Assembly (NCBI RefSeq): GCF_900142735.1
Contig: NZ_FRBY01000001.1
Location: 1,222,735 to 1,286,734 of the forward strand
Source of the DNA: Flavobacterium saccharophilum
Lineage (GTDB): Bacteria; Bacteroidota; Bacteroidia; Flavobacteriales; Flavobacteriaceae
DNA length: 64,000 nt
Reading direction: 5' to 3'
Shown: positions 10,801 through 17,918 of the stretch, one piece after another
How positions within the stretch are numbered: position 1 is the first letter of the stretch
Layout: the number at the start of each line of letters is the position of its first letter
Translations under genes and position numbers: made by a program
Notes under the pieces: model-generated
What the model was told of the DNA's origin: nothing
Database searches by the model: none
What the model saw: the letters and a program-made list of their open reading frames with translations, nothing else

Positions 10801-11579
10801 CCGTCATTTCCTGCAAGATGTGCCGCTCCAACTGCAGAGAATAAACTGCCTGTTTTGGCAATAGAATCAATACTTTTGGTCATTACTTTGTTGCGATTGA
10901 CAATAAGGGCATCATGTGCTTTTTTCGAAAATATTAGTTTATAAATCGAGTCAAGCATTATAATATCTTTCTCTCGGTAATATTCTTTTAGAGCCTCTTG
11001 AGGGTTTCTATTTTTTAAGATTTTGACTAAAGCAAGTTTGTTCTCTTCTTTTGGTTTTGCATCTTCATCAATAATTTGCAATATCGAAAGCATCGATTCT
11101 TTTGCATCTTCAAGGCCAACAATTTTCTTTTTGTATTTCTTTCCTGTTTGAAAAATAAACATGTCTAATACCGTGTCTTCCTGAAAATCTGCCTGATCTC
11201 CTTCGGCTCCGGATAACATATTTCTAAAATACTTGCCATTGTCATTAATAAAAATGGTTTGTATATTTTCTTTTGTTGTGGGGAATAAGTAGAACTCGGT
11301 ATAAAACTTTTTATAGGAATTGAAATCAGTGCTTTTCATCAAATCATTCAGACCTCCCCATGTTTCAGGATTGCTCTCATTGGCCACAATATCAGAACCC
11401 AGAAGATTTGTAAAAAACGAATCAGATAAATGAAACGAGATTTTATCATTAACGTGCATAGTCCCGTAGATATAGGATTTTTTGGTTAAACCGTTACCGG
11501 ATATTTCCCAAAATAAACTCTTGTTTTGTGCCTGAAGGACCGAAGTTATTAATAATGAGAGGTAAAGTAATTTTTTCAA
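7896..11579 (-). CDS. Very large secreted TraB/GumN-family protein
   Basis: A 1227-aa protein with a signal peptide (MKKLLYLSLLITSVLQAQ). Residues from about 20 to 285 match the TraB/GumN fold: SLFWEISGNGLTKKSYIYGTMHV, DIVANE, and SLFSAVGAAHLAGNDGIIELLRRKGYTVKPI near the end of the domain. The remaining ~930 residues are unlike the usual ~300-aa family members: they read as alternating beta-rich segments, then a helical region (about 800-1000) with HEAT-like repeats (KIGKIDDERVIPYLENYY, ISHQKTKAAYKKINELLEY). The C terminus is acidic (EKEKDEEELSLGEEY). Role unknown; TraB folds are often proposed to be peptidases. The 58 nt to the next gene suggests read-through to the transporter. Confidence 0.82.
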   Translation of the reverse strand: MKKLLYLSLLITSVLQAQNKSLFWEISGNGLTKKSYIYGTMHVNDKISFHLSDSFFTNLLGSDIVANESNPETWGGLNDLMKSTDFNSYKKFYTEFYLFPTTKENIQTIFINDNGKYFRNMLSGAEGDQADFQEDTVLDMFIFQTGKKYKKKIVGLEDAKESMLSILQIIDEDAKPKEENKLALVKILKNRNPQEALKEYYREKDIIMLDSIYKLIFSKKAHDALIVNRNKVMTKSIDSIAKTGSLFSAVGAAHLAGNDGIIELLRRKGYTVKPIIDTFTENGKNQKKTIEAYFPNPNFTVSNTKDKMVQLPLYKTTIEENESMGSPDFTNGGAITIKRIPLNYFLKNNNVTYNPKSLDSLFFEKIPGDIIEKKYAEQANYASYDIKNVTKTGNAQHSKFYITPLEIISIAMTGPANYVRQYENEVFENIKIKPFKNEWEKIKPVKGGFEAEIPSFNFVFGNSAEKGTNIDIQAYDNQEKGFYFLREKTLNDTSFLENSEYEQKQIHYQFYLQQNQDSTATKYNKTENSFVSTSKIGDRSIKLKTIISGNKYYLLGSVNASEANTNRFFNSFVLAPFDYKSKSKVLVDSTANYKIEIPEKENENLFLKLNKNKRETKNAFKAVNQFQAFNSETGRKIKLAYHKFPKYERTLSIDSVQRMLKKEFLNQYEIDTEQNYFEAEDDESYETATSLLSPELFLKKGFSQSLWEEILADKKDNYEFLSESTTFNKEQNSYTINALVSKPNATQAVKYKVLYKNNSYYLLNTLVEKNYKNDDPFIEKTFNSLELVENIKTDTAEDKVKLFIEDAKSEKDTIRYSALNTIDNLDITKKDFEAITNFINTFKFKESETDAVTSLLEKIGKIDDERVIPYLENYYKKESTKTDVQISILKSISHQKTKAAYKKINELLEYDLPISDLQYEIGSLFYTFERDPENSKELFPEIFQYYSIKEYNKPIISFCNSLLEKKLISVKKLKAFKKIILTNTKLEYKRVASWNEKNKATQEAATAEDEVTFYSESSRSLTDLINYTNLIYNYTDDNAVKEVLKKIKNLDIPELNIELARLGITHNALNTTEIEGFLNDPKTQFITINLLLNQNKKDAIHFIDDEIAKSAAVNFQNLSKKDSITLLKKQIVEKDNHEISFYFYQIQRKNDETKAIKKQLYTIVFLNENKKINPLAYTTAPIKTISIEEEPEKTYALIINETLNGDHMRASFEKEKDEEELSLGEEY

Positions 11580-11606
11580 GAGGGTTGGTTTAGTGGTTTA
11601 GCTAAA

Positions 11607-11614
11607 CAAATATA
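11607..11614 (-). promoter_or_regulatory. -7 box upstream of the TraB/GumN gene
   Basis: TATATTTG on the minus strand, 27 nt before the ATG at 11579, matches TAnnTTTG. No -33 TTTG at the usual spacing. Confidence 0.45.
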
Positions 11615-11747
11615 AAATAGATTACGGTCTTTTCGTTTATGAATTTGGGTTTTTCTTTGATTTTTATAAGGTATTTTCTTAAAAACCAAAATTTGCTTTA
11701 AGAGCGGGAAAAGTTTTTCTGGCAAGTCATTTTTAAGACAATTAAGA

Positions 11748-11782
11748 TTTGTTTCTTGATTGCTAACTTTTAGGTACTTTTG
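11748..11782 (+). promoter_or_regulatory. Candidate promoter for the M3 peptidase gene
   Basis: TTTG (11748-11751), 23 nt, TACTTTTG (11775-11782) fits the Bacteroidota consensus at its longest accepted spacing. About 60 nt of leader precedes the ATG at 11851. Confidence 0.5.
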
Positions 11783-11850
11783 AGGTAATAATGTGCTATT
11801 GCTTCCTTAGCAAGGGGAAAGCATAAAATATACACTTCAATTTTTCTTAT

Positions 11851-13905
11851 ATGGCGACAAATGCTACTAATTTTTTAATAAAGAAATGGACAGGACCTTA
11901 CGGGGGAGTTCCTGCTTTTAATGAATATAAAGTTTCAGATTTTAAACCGGCGCTAGAAGTTGCTATGCAGGAAAAGCTGGATCAAATTGATGCTATAGCA
12001 AATAATGATGAAGAAGTTAGCTTTGAAAATACAATTATTGCTTTAGAACTTTCCGGCAAAACACTCAATCAGGTTCAGACCGTTTTCGGAATTTACAGAT
12101 CTAATTTGAGCAGTCCGGAATTTAATGATGTTGATACAGAAATGTCTCCAAGATTAGCGCAGATTAATAATAAAATGTATCAGAACAAGAAATTATTTTC
12201 CAGAATTGAAAAATTGTATAAATCTGATGCAAAGGGAAAATTAAATGAGGAGCAACAACGTCTGGTTTGGCTTTATTATACAGATTTTGTTAAAGAAGGA
12301 GCAGAGCTAAGTGAAGTTGATAAGGAAGAAGTGGCTAAAATTAATCAGGAACTTGCTGGGCTTTTTACGCTTTTTAGTCAAAAGTTATTGGCAGAAGAAA
12401 ATGATCAGTTTCTGGAATTGCAGTCTGAACTAGATTTAGATGGCTTACCAGAAGCATTTAAAAATTCTGCCATCGCAGAGGCGAAAGAAAGAAATTTAAA
12501 TGTTTTAGCTTGTATTGGCAATACGAGATCTTCAATTGAACCTTTCCTGACCTTTTCAAATCGCAGGGATTTAAGAGAAAAAGCTTTTGACATTTTTGTA
12601 AAGAGAGGAGATAATTCAAATGAAAATAATACAAATGAAACACTTGTATCTATTTTGCAATTAAGAGCCAGAAAAGCTAAAATTTTAGGCTTCGATAATT
12701 TTGCCCAATGGAGTTTATCTAATAAAATGGCAAAAGAGCCGCAGAAAACTTTAGATTTAATGGAATCTGTTTGGAAACCAGCTGTTGAAAAAGTAAAAAA
12801 TGACGTTGCTTCGATGCAGGAAATGGTGAATCAGGAAGGTGGAAATTTTAAAATTCAGCCGTGGGATTATCGTTATTATGCTGAAAAAGTTCGTAAAGCA
12901 AAATATGATTTAGATCAAAACGAGTTAAAGCCGTATTTGCAGTTAGAAAATTTACGTGAAAGTATGTTTTGGGTCGCAGGCGAGTTATTTGATTTAGGTT
13001 TCAAACAAGTTTTTGATGTTCCGGTGTATCATCCAGATGTTAGGGTTTGGGAGGTCAATAATTCAACAACTGGCAATCCTGTTGGTTTGTGGTATTTTGA
13101 TCCTTACGCGCGCCAGGGAAAGCGATCCGGGGCTTGGATGAACTCACATAGGAAACAACAGAAAATAGAAGAGAATGTACTTCCAATTGTTTCTAACAAT
13201 TGCAATTTTATTAAAGGCGCAGCAAATGAACCTGTTTTGATTTCGTGGGATGATGCTACGACCTTATTTCATGAATTTGGTCACGCGCTCCACGGATTAT
13301 GCTCAAATGTTACCTATCCAAGTTTAAGCGGCACTGCGGTTGCAAGAGATTATGTTGAATTTCCGTCGCAGCTGCTGGAACATTGGCTTGCCACTCCGGA
13401 AGTATTAAATAAGTTTGCTTTGCATTATAAAACAAATCAGCCATTACCTGCTGTGTTAGTTGAAAGACTTGAAAAAGCGGCGAATTTTAATGAAGGTTTT
13501 GCGACAGTAGAAACAATTTCAAGTTCTTTTGTTGATATGAGGCTGCATTTAACGACAGAAACGATTGATCCTCATAAATTTGAAAAAGAGATTTTAGAAG
13601 AAATTAATATGCCGTCTGAAATTGTAATGCGTCATAGAATTCCGCAATTTGCACATATCTTTTCAAGTGATGGATATGCAGCCGGATATTATAGTTATTT
13701 GTGGGCAGATGTGATTAATGCGGATGCCTATGAAGCCTTTTTAGAAGGAAAAGGCCCTTATGACAAGGAAATTTCAAAACGTCTTTACAATACCGTTTTA
13801 AGTATTGGGAATACTGTTGATAATGAAAAAATGTATGAAAATTTCAGAGGAAGGGCGCCGGAATCAAATGCTTTAATGCGAGCTAGAAATTTCCCCACAG
13901 TATAG
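11851..13905 (+). CDS. dcp: M3 family zinc metallopeptidase (peptidyl-dipeptidase Dcp-like)
   Basis: Zinc oligopeptidase that removes dipeptides from peptide C termini or cuts short peptides. The 684-aa length fits the M3 family (Dcp/oligopeptidase A). The zinc motif HEFGHALHG begins at His474, with the third ligand in the following YVEFPSQLLEHW segment. Other family blocks are GNPVGLWYFDPYARQGKRSGAWMNS, EPVLISWDDATTLFHEF and SDGYAAGYYSYLWADV near the C terminus. No signal peptide is seen, so it is probably cytoplasmic. It stands alone, with a promoter upstream and a bidirectional terminator downstream. Dcp versus OpdA is not certain. Confidence 0.92.
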   Translation: MATNATNFLIKKWTGPYGGVPAFNEYKVSDFKPALEVAMQEKLDQIDAIANNDEEVSFENTIIALELSGKTLNQVQTVFGIYRSNLSSPEFNDVDTEMSPRLAQINNKMYQNKKLFSRIEKLYKSDAKGKLNEEQQRLVWLYYTDFVKEGAELSEVDKEEVAKINQELAGLFTLFSQKLLAEENDQFLELQSELDLDGLPEAFKNSAIAEAKERNLNVLACIGNTRSSIEPFLTFSNRRDLREKAFDIFVKRGDNSNENNTNETLVSILQLRARKAKILGFDNFAQWSLSNKMAKEPQKTLDLMESVWKPAVEKVKNDVASMQEMVNQEGGNFKIQPWDYRYYAEKVRKAKYDLDQNELKPYLQLENLRESMFWVAGELFDLGFKQVFDVPVYHPDVRVWEVNNSTTGNPVGLWYFDPYARQGKRSGAWMNSHRKQQKIEENVLPIVSNNCNFIKGAANEPVLISWDDATTLFHEFGHALHGLCSNVTYPSLSGTAVARDYVEFPSQLLEHWLATPEVLNKFALHYKTNQPLPAVLVERLEKAANFNEGFATVETISSSFVDMRLHLTTETIDPHKFEKEILEEINMPSEIVMRHRIPQFAHIFSSDGYAAGYYSYLWADVINADAYEAFLEGKGPYDKEISKRLYNTVLSIGNTVDNEKMYENFRGRAPESNALMRARNFPTV

Positions 13906-13919
13906 AATTCATAAAAATA

Positions 13920-13953
13920 AAAAAGCCCGAATAACTTAATATTCGGGCTTTTT
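13920..13953. terminator. Bidirectional terminator between dcp and tsf
   Basis: AGCCCGAATA and TATTCGGGCT form a 10-bp stem around ACTTAA, with an A-run on the left and a T-run on the right, so it can terminate the convergent dcp (plus) and tsf (minus) transcripts. Confidence 0.9.
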
Positions 13954-13972
13954 ATATTGAAATAATAATATA

Positions 13973-14935
13973 TTAACCTAAAGTAACTCTTTTGAAACCT
14001 GTAATTTCAACATTGTATCCTTTAACATAATCACCAACTTTTTTACTATCATCTTTAATGAAGTTTTGATCAAGTAAAGCTTTTTCTTGGTCTAAAGTAG
14101 TGTTGTCAGAGATGAAACGTTGCACTTTTCCTGGAATAATTTTATCCCAAATTTGTTCTGGTTTACCTTCAGCTTTTAATTCAGCTTTAGCATCTTCTTC
14201 AGCTTGTTTTAAAACTTCTTCAGTTAATTGAGAGTAAGAAATATATTTAGGAACATTTTTTAAAGTTTTTCCTAAACGTTTTGCTTCTTCATTATCCTTT
14301 TCGATTACAGCGATACGAGCAGCAAGTTCAGATTCAACAAAAGCAGGATCAAAATCTTTGTAAGATAGTGTATCAGCTCCCATAGAAGCAACTTGCATAG
14401 AAACGTCTTTAGTTAAAACGTCAGCGTTAGGAATTGCAGCAGAAATTGCAGTTAATGCAGCAATTTTGTTAACGTGAACATAAGATCCAACGAAAGCGCC
14501 TTCTAAAATTTCAAAACCACCGATTTCGATTTTTTCTCCAATAACTCCAGTTTGCTCGATTAATTTTTCAGCAACAGTAATTCCGTTGAAATCTGAAGCT
14601 AAGAAATCTTCTTTAGAAGAAAAGTTAATAGCTCTTTGTACTAATTCTTTAGCCAAAGTTACGAAAGCCTCATTTTTACCTACGAAATCAGTTTCGCAGT
14701 TTAAAGTGATGATAGCTCCTTTAGTATTGTCAGCATTGATAAAAGAAACAGCAGCTCCTTCAGAAGACTCACGGTCAGAACGGTTAGCAGCAACTTTTTG
14801 TCCTTTTTCTCTAAGGTTTTGTATAGCTTTATCGAAATCTCCGTCAGCTTCAACTAAAGCTTTTTTACAGTCCATCATTCCGGCACCTGTAGTTTGTCTT
14901 AATTTATTTACGTCTGCAGCAGTAATTGTTGCCAT
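13973..14935 (-). CDS. tsf: Translation elongation factor Ts
   Basis: Guanine-nucleotide exchange factor for EF-Tu. The N-terminal UBA-like start ITAADVNKLRQTTGAGMMDCKKALVEADGDFDKAIQNLREKG is characteristic. The core follows with FVGKNEAFVTLAKELV and VGSYVHVNKIAALTAISA. At 320 aa it is longer than the ~280 aa of E. coli, through an insert in the dimerisation region. It lies downstream of rpsB as usual, but with a 136-nt gap containing an inverted repeat. Cytoplasmic, essential. Confidence 0.98.
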   Translation of the reverse strand: MATITAADVNKLRQTTGAGMMDCKKALVEADGDFDKAIQNLREKGQKVAANRSDRESSEGAAVSFINADNTKGAIITLNCETDFVGKNEAFVTLAKELVQRAINFSSKEDFLASDFNGITVAEKLIEQTGVIGEKIEIGGFEILEGAFVGSYVHVNKIAALTAISAAIPNADVLTKDVSMQVASMGADTLSYKDFDPAFVESELAARIAVIEKDNEEAKRLGKTLKNVPKYISYSQLTEEVLKQAEEDAKAELKAEGKPEQIWDKIIPGKVQRFISDNTTLDQEKALLDQNFIKDDSKKVGDYVKGYNVEITGFKRVTLG

Positions 14936-14964
14936 AATATTTTGAATTTTAATGTTAAAAGTAA

Positions 14965-15062
14965 AAATTCCATCTTTTAAATTCTAAACTCCAATTTTAT
15001 TAAATTATCAACATAACGTTTTTAATTTGTGGTTGGATTTTAGAATTTAAAATTTGGAATTT
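14965..15062. repeat. Inverted repeat in the rpsB-tsf spacer
   Basis: The arms 14965-14988 (AAATTCC...TTTTAAATTCTAAA) and 15038-15062 (TTTAGAATTTAAAA...GGAATTT) are imperfect complements of about 24 nt, separated by about 50 nt. AT-rich and not followed by a T-run. Looks like an inserted intergenic repeat within a conserved operon. Confidence 0.7.
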
Positions 15063-15071
15063 AAATTTGAT

Positions 15072-15869
15072 TTATTCTTCAGTTGCAGGAGCAGCAGCTT
15101 CAACAGCTGGTGCAGCCTCTACAGCAGGAGCAGCTTCAGCAGCAGCTTCTTCAGTAAAAACTTCAGCCTCTTTATCAGAACCTCTGTCAGAAAGACCGTC
15201 GATTACAGCAGCAGTAACTAAAGATAAAATTTTGTCAATTGATTTAGAAGCATCATCATTTGCAGGAATAACGTAATCAACCTCTCTTGGGTCAGAATTC
15301 GTATCAACCATTGCGAAAACTGGAATGTTTAATTTTTGTGCTTCTTTTATTGCGATGTGTTCAGCTTTGATATCTACTACGAACAATGCAGCTGGTAGTC
15401 TAGACATGTCAGCGATTGAACCTAAGTTTTTCTCTAATTTAGCACGTAGACGATCAACTTGCAAACGCTCTTTTTTAGATAACGTCATGAAAGTACCATC
15501 TTTCTTCATTTTATCAATAGAAGACATTTTTTTAACTGCCTTTCTGATAGTTACGAAGTTAGTTAGCATTCCACCAGGCCATCTTTCAGTGATGTAAGGC
15601 ATGTTTGCAGCCTTTGCTTTTTCAGCAACGATGTCTTTAGCTTGTTTTTTGGTAGCTACGAATAAGATTTTTCTACCTGATGCAGCGATTTTTTTCAAAG
15701 CTTCATTAGCCTCTTCAATTTTTGCTGCAGTTTTATATAGATTGATAATGTGAATACCATTACGCTCCATATAAATGTAAGGGGCCATATTTGGATCCCA
15801 TTTTCTAGTCATGTGTCCAAAGTGAACACCTGCTTCTAGTAAGTCTTTTACTTCTATTTTGTTTGCCAT
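15072..15869 (-). CDS. rpsB: 30S ribosomal protein S2
   Basis: Small-subunit protein S2. Typical blocks are VKDLLEAGVHFGHMTRKWDPNMAPYIY, ERNGIHIINLYKTA, LFVATKKQAKDIV, ERWPGGMLTNF, LPAALFVVDIKAEHIAIKEAQKLNIPVFAMVDTNSDP and IPANDDA. The 265-aa protein ends in an Ala/Glu-rich tail (from about residue 240) typical of Bacteroidota S2. ATG at 15869. First gene of the rpsB-tsf unit. It is preceded by a 176-nt leader with two hairpins, which suggests its own promoter and leader-level control. Confidence 0.98.
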   Translation of the reverse strand: MANKIEVKDLLEAGVHFGHMTRKWDPNMAPYIYMERNGIHIINLYKTAAKIEEANEALKKIAASGRKILFVATKKQAKDIVAEKAKAANMPYITERWPGGMLTNFVTIRKAVKKMSSIDKMKKDGTFMTLSKKERLQVDRLRAKLEKNLGSIADMSRLPAALFVVDIKAEHIAIKEAQKLNIPVFAMVDTNSDPREVDYVIPANDDASKSIDKILSLVTAAVIDGLSDRGSDKEAEVFTEEAAAEAAPAVEAAPAVEAAAPATEE

Positions 15870-15887
15870 TTTTGTACTAGTTTACGT

Positions 15888-15951
15888 TCTGTTGATTAGC
15901 AATGTATAAATGGCGGTTTCCCAGGCTTTATACATTTAGATGCTAAACTAT
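15888..15951 (-). promoter_or_regulatory. Candidate structured leader of rpsB
   Basis: On the minus strand TTAGCA(TCTA)AATGTATAAA pairs with TTTATACATTGCTAA, giving a long stem with one bulge and a GC-richer loop (GCCTGGGAAACCGCCA), about 20-65 nt above the rpsB start. Placement and bulged form resemble autoregulatory r-protein leaders, but I cannot assign it to a named motif. Confidence 0.5.
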
Positions 15952-16013
15952 TTCCTACCTCGATAGGAGAGCAACAACAACTGTGTTTTTTAATTTCAAT
16001 AAATAATTGATCT

Positions 16014-16038
16014 TGTCTTGTACCAAATGTACAAGACA
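16014..16038 (-). promoter_or_regulatory. Perfect palindrome overlapping a -7 box before rpsB
   Basis: TGTCTTGTAC and GTACAAGACA are perfect 10-nt arms with a 5-nt centre. On the minus strand the centre plus flanks spell TACATTTG (16024-16031), a perfect TAnnTTTG box. It lies 8 nt past the rpsI stop. It could be an operator over an rpsB promoter, or a hairpin ending the rplM-rpsI mRNA, though there is no U-run. Confidence 0.6.
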
Positions 16039-16045
16039 GGTAATA

Positions 16046-16432
16046 TTAACGTTTAGAGAATTGGAATCTCTTACGAGCTTTCTTCTGACCGAATTTCTTA
16101 CGTTCAACCATTCTTGGATCTCTTGTTAATAAACCTTCTGGTTTTAAGATAGCTCTGTTTTCAGCATTTACTTCACACATAACGCGTGCTAATGCCATTC
16201 TTACAGCTTCTGCCTGACCAGTTGAACCACCTCCGTAAACGTTTACTTTTACATCAAAGTTGTTTACATTTTCTGTCATAGACATTGGTTGTAAAACTTT
16301 GTATTGTAAAGTTGCAGTTGGAAAGTAAGTTGCGAATTCTTTTTTGTTTACAGTGATTTTTCCTGTTCCTTCAGAAACATATACACGTGCAACAGCGGTT
16401 TTTCTTCTACCGATTTTGTGAATAACTCCCAT
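16046..16432 (-). CDS. rpsI: 30S ribosomal protein S9
   Basis: Small-subunit protein S9, 128 aa: IGRRKTAVARVYVSEGTGKITVNKK, VNVYGGGSTGQAEAVRMALARVM and the basic tail GQKKARKRFQFSKR that reaches the P-site tRNA. The ATG overlaps the rplM stop by one base (TAATG), so the two are coupled, as in the conserved L13-S9 operon. Confidence 0.98.
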   Translation of the reverse strand: MGVIHKIGRRKTAVARVYVSEGTGKITVNKKEFATYFPTATLQYKVLQPMSMTENVNNFDVKVNVYGGGSTGQAEAVRMALARVMCEVNAENRAILKPEGLLTRDPRMVERKKFGQKKARKRFQFSKR

Positions 16433-16887
16433 TACTTAAGATCGTTTAGGTTAACAGTTCTAGGTTTTTGAGCTCCGTGAGTATGCTCAGCACCTACAAC
16501 AACATTTAGATTTCTAAAAAGTTCAGCTCCTAATTTGTTTTTAGGTAACATTCCTTTTACAGCTTTTTCTACTAATAATGCAGGGTTTTTAGATTGCAAT
16601 ACTTTAGCAGTTAAAGTTCTTTGTCCTCCTGGGTAACCTGTATGACGCATGTAAATTTTGTCATTCATTTTTGTACCTGTAAGGTTAATTTTTTCTGAGT
16701 TGATAACAATTACGTTATCTCCACAGTCAACGTGCGGTGTGTAACTTGGTTTGTACTTACCTCTTAAGATCATCGCAACCTTTGAAGCAAGACGTCCTAA
16801 GTTATGCCCTTCAGCATCAACAACAATCCACTCTTTAGTTACAGTGGCTTTGCTAGCTGAAATTGTCTTGTAGCTTAATGCGTCCAT
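16432..16887 (-). CDS. rplM: 50S ribosomal protein L13
   Basis: Large-subunit protein L13, 151 aa. Conserved blocks: WIVVDAEGHNLGRLASKVAMILRGKYKP, DCGDNVIVINSEKI, YMRHTGYPGGQR and AVKGMLPKNKLG. First gene of rplM-rpsI. A strong promoter and a hairpin at the very 5' end of the transcript precede it. Confidence 0.98.
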   Translation of the reverse strand: MDALSYKTISASKATVTKEWIVVDAEGHNLGRLASKVAMILRGKYKPSYTPHVDCGDNVIVINSEKINLTGTKMNDKIYMRHTGYPGGQRTLTAKVLQSKNPALLVEKAVKGMLPKNKLGAELFRNLNVVVGAEHTHGAQKPRTVNLNDLK

Positions 16888-16910
16888 AATATTATTTTAA
16901 TTAAACATTC

Positions 16911-16930
16911 CATCCCCAATAAAGGGGATG
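16911..16930 (-). promoter_or_regulatory. 5'-terminal hairpin of the rplM-rpsI transcript
   Basis: CATCCCC and GGGGATG are perfect 7-nt arms around a 6-nt loop, 24-43 nt above the rplM ATG and directly below the -7 box, so nearly at the transcript's 5' end. Likely role: mRNA stability or L13 autoregulation (inference). Confidence 0.55.
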
Positions 16931-16961
16931 CAAAAGTACAATTAATTATTTTAAAACCAAA
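16931..16961 (-). promoter_or_regulatory. Promoter of rplM-rpsI
   Basis: On the minus strand TTTG (16958-16961), 19 nt, TACTTTTG (16931-16938), an excellent match to the Bacteroidota housekeeping promoter. Confidence 0.8.
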
Positions 16962-17022
16962 TACCTGAAAAGAATATTTTATCTGTTGAAAATCAGGCCT
17001 TCAGTTTTCTATTTAAAACAAT

Positions 17023-17059
17023 AAAAAAAAACCACCTTCACAATAACGCGAAGGTGGTT
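17023..17059 (-). terminator. Terminator after the ferritin-like gene pair
   Basis: AACCACCTTC and GAAGGTGGTT form a 10-bp stem; on the minus strand the stem is followed by a run of eight T. Confidence 0.9.
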
Positions 17060-17079
17060 CAATATTTGGATTTGTTTTG

Positions 17080-17892
17080 TTAAACAATAAATATATTTGC
17101 GATGTCTACAACTTGTTGTGTTGTAAGCGGCTCATCATAAGCTTCTGATCCTGCGGCAGCTCCAAATAAACTGGCTGTATTATAACCAGCCTGCATGGTA
17201 ACGCCTTCACCATCATATACTGCCTGCGTGGCTGCTGGCATGCCGGCACCTCTTTCCGCATTCGAAATCCAGCCTTTTAATCCGCGTAGTCTTCGCACTT
17301 CTGACGCATGTCGTGCTTCAACAGAGTGAATCTGCAAAGCTGCGGTTAGTAGATCAGGAGTTGTGATTAAATTGGCTGCCTGTCCTTTGTAAGCTCTTAC
17401 ACCAGTATCTTCAAATGCTTGTGCCAATGCCAAAAAGGTCGGATAGTCTCCAAAAGGATCAAATGCTCCTCCAACAGTAAAATCAAAAGTAGGTTTAGGA
17501 ACAAAGTTCGCACTCATTGTTCCTCCTAATCCTGCAATTAAAAAAGAAACGTGATCTGCTTCGTGAGCGGCAATCTGCTGAAAAACTTTTAAATCACGTC
17601 CACCGTTTTCAGATGCTGGAATTACGCCAGAATCTAGTGCCATTGCATAAAATTCGTTTTCAAGATATTCTAAAGTCAGGGCAAATTGTAAGGCCCCAAT
17701 TGGTGTCGCTGGTGTGGCGGTTATATCTGCAGCTAGTGCTTTGTTGGCAAAAGCGGAAAGCCCGAAAGGAATGGCTGCAAATGCTAAATTTTTTCCAATA
17801 TTTCCAAACTGTGAAAAACTGTCTCTTCTGGAACCAGTGCTATTCATTAAGCTATCATCAGTGAAGGTTTCTATAAATTTTAAGATATTCAT
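17080..17892 (-). CDS. Ferritin-like domain protein (no lipobox)
   Basis: A 270-aa protein of the ferritin-like fold (PF13668-type). The di-iron style residues appear as LEYLENEFY, HEADHVSFL, FEDTGVRAY and SVEARHASEVRRLRG, two Glu/His pairs in a four-helix bundle. The N terminus has NIGKNLAFAAIPFGLSAFANKALAA, a hydrophobic segment ending in A-x-A, preceded by SRRDSF, so a Tat-like or atypical export signal is possible. It lies 26 nt after a paralogous gene (17919-18668), forming a two-gene operon ended by the hairpin at 17023-17059. Function (iron storage, stress protection) is not established. Confidence 0.82.
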   Translation of the reverse strand: MNILKFIETFTDDSLMNSTGSRRDSFSQFGNIGKNLAFAAIPFGLSAFANKALAADITATPATPIGALQFALTLEYLENEFYAMALDSGVIPASENGGRDLKVFQQIAAHEADHVSFLIAGLGGTMSANFVPKPTFDFTVGGAFDPFGDYPTFLALAQAFEDTGVRAYKGQAANLITTPDLLTAALQIHSVEARHASEVRRLRGLKGWISNAERGAGMPAATQAVYDGEGVTMQAGYNTASLFGAAAGSEAYDEPLTTQQVVDIANIFIV

Positions 17893-17918
17893 AATTTCTA
17901 AGTTTTAGCTAGTTAGGA

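Noticed and set aside
15067..15276. 69-codon plus-strand Ala/Ser-rich ORF
   Set aside because: Antisense to the Ala/Glu-rich tail of rpsB; low complexity.
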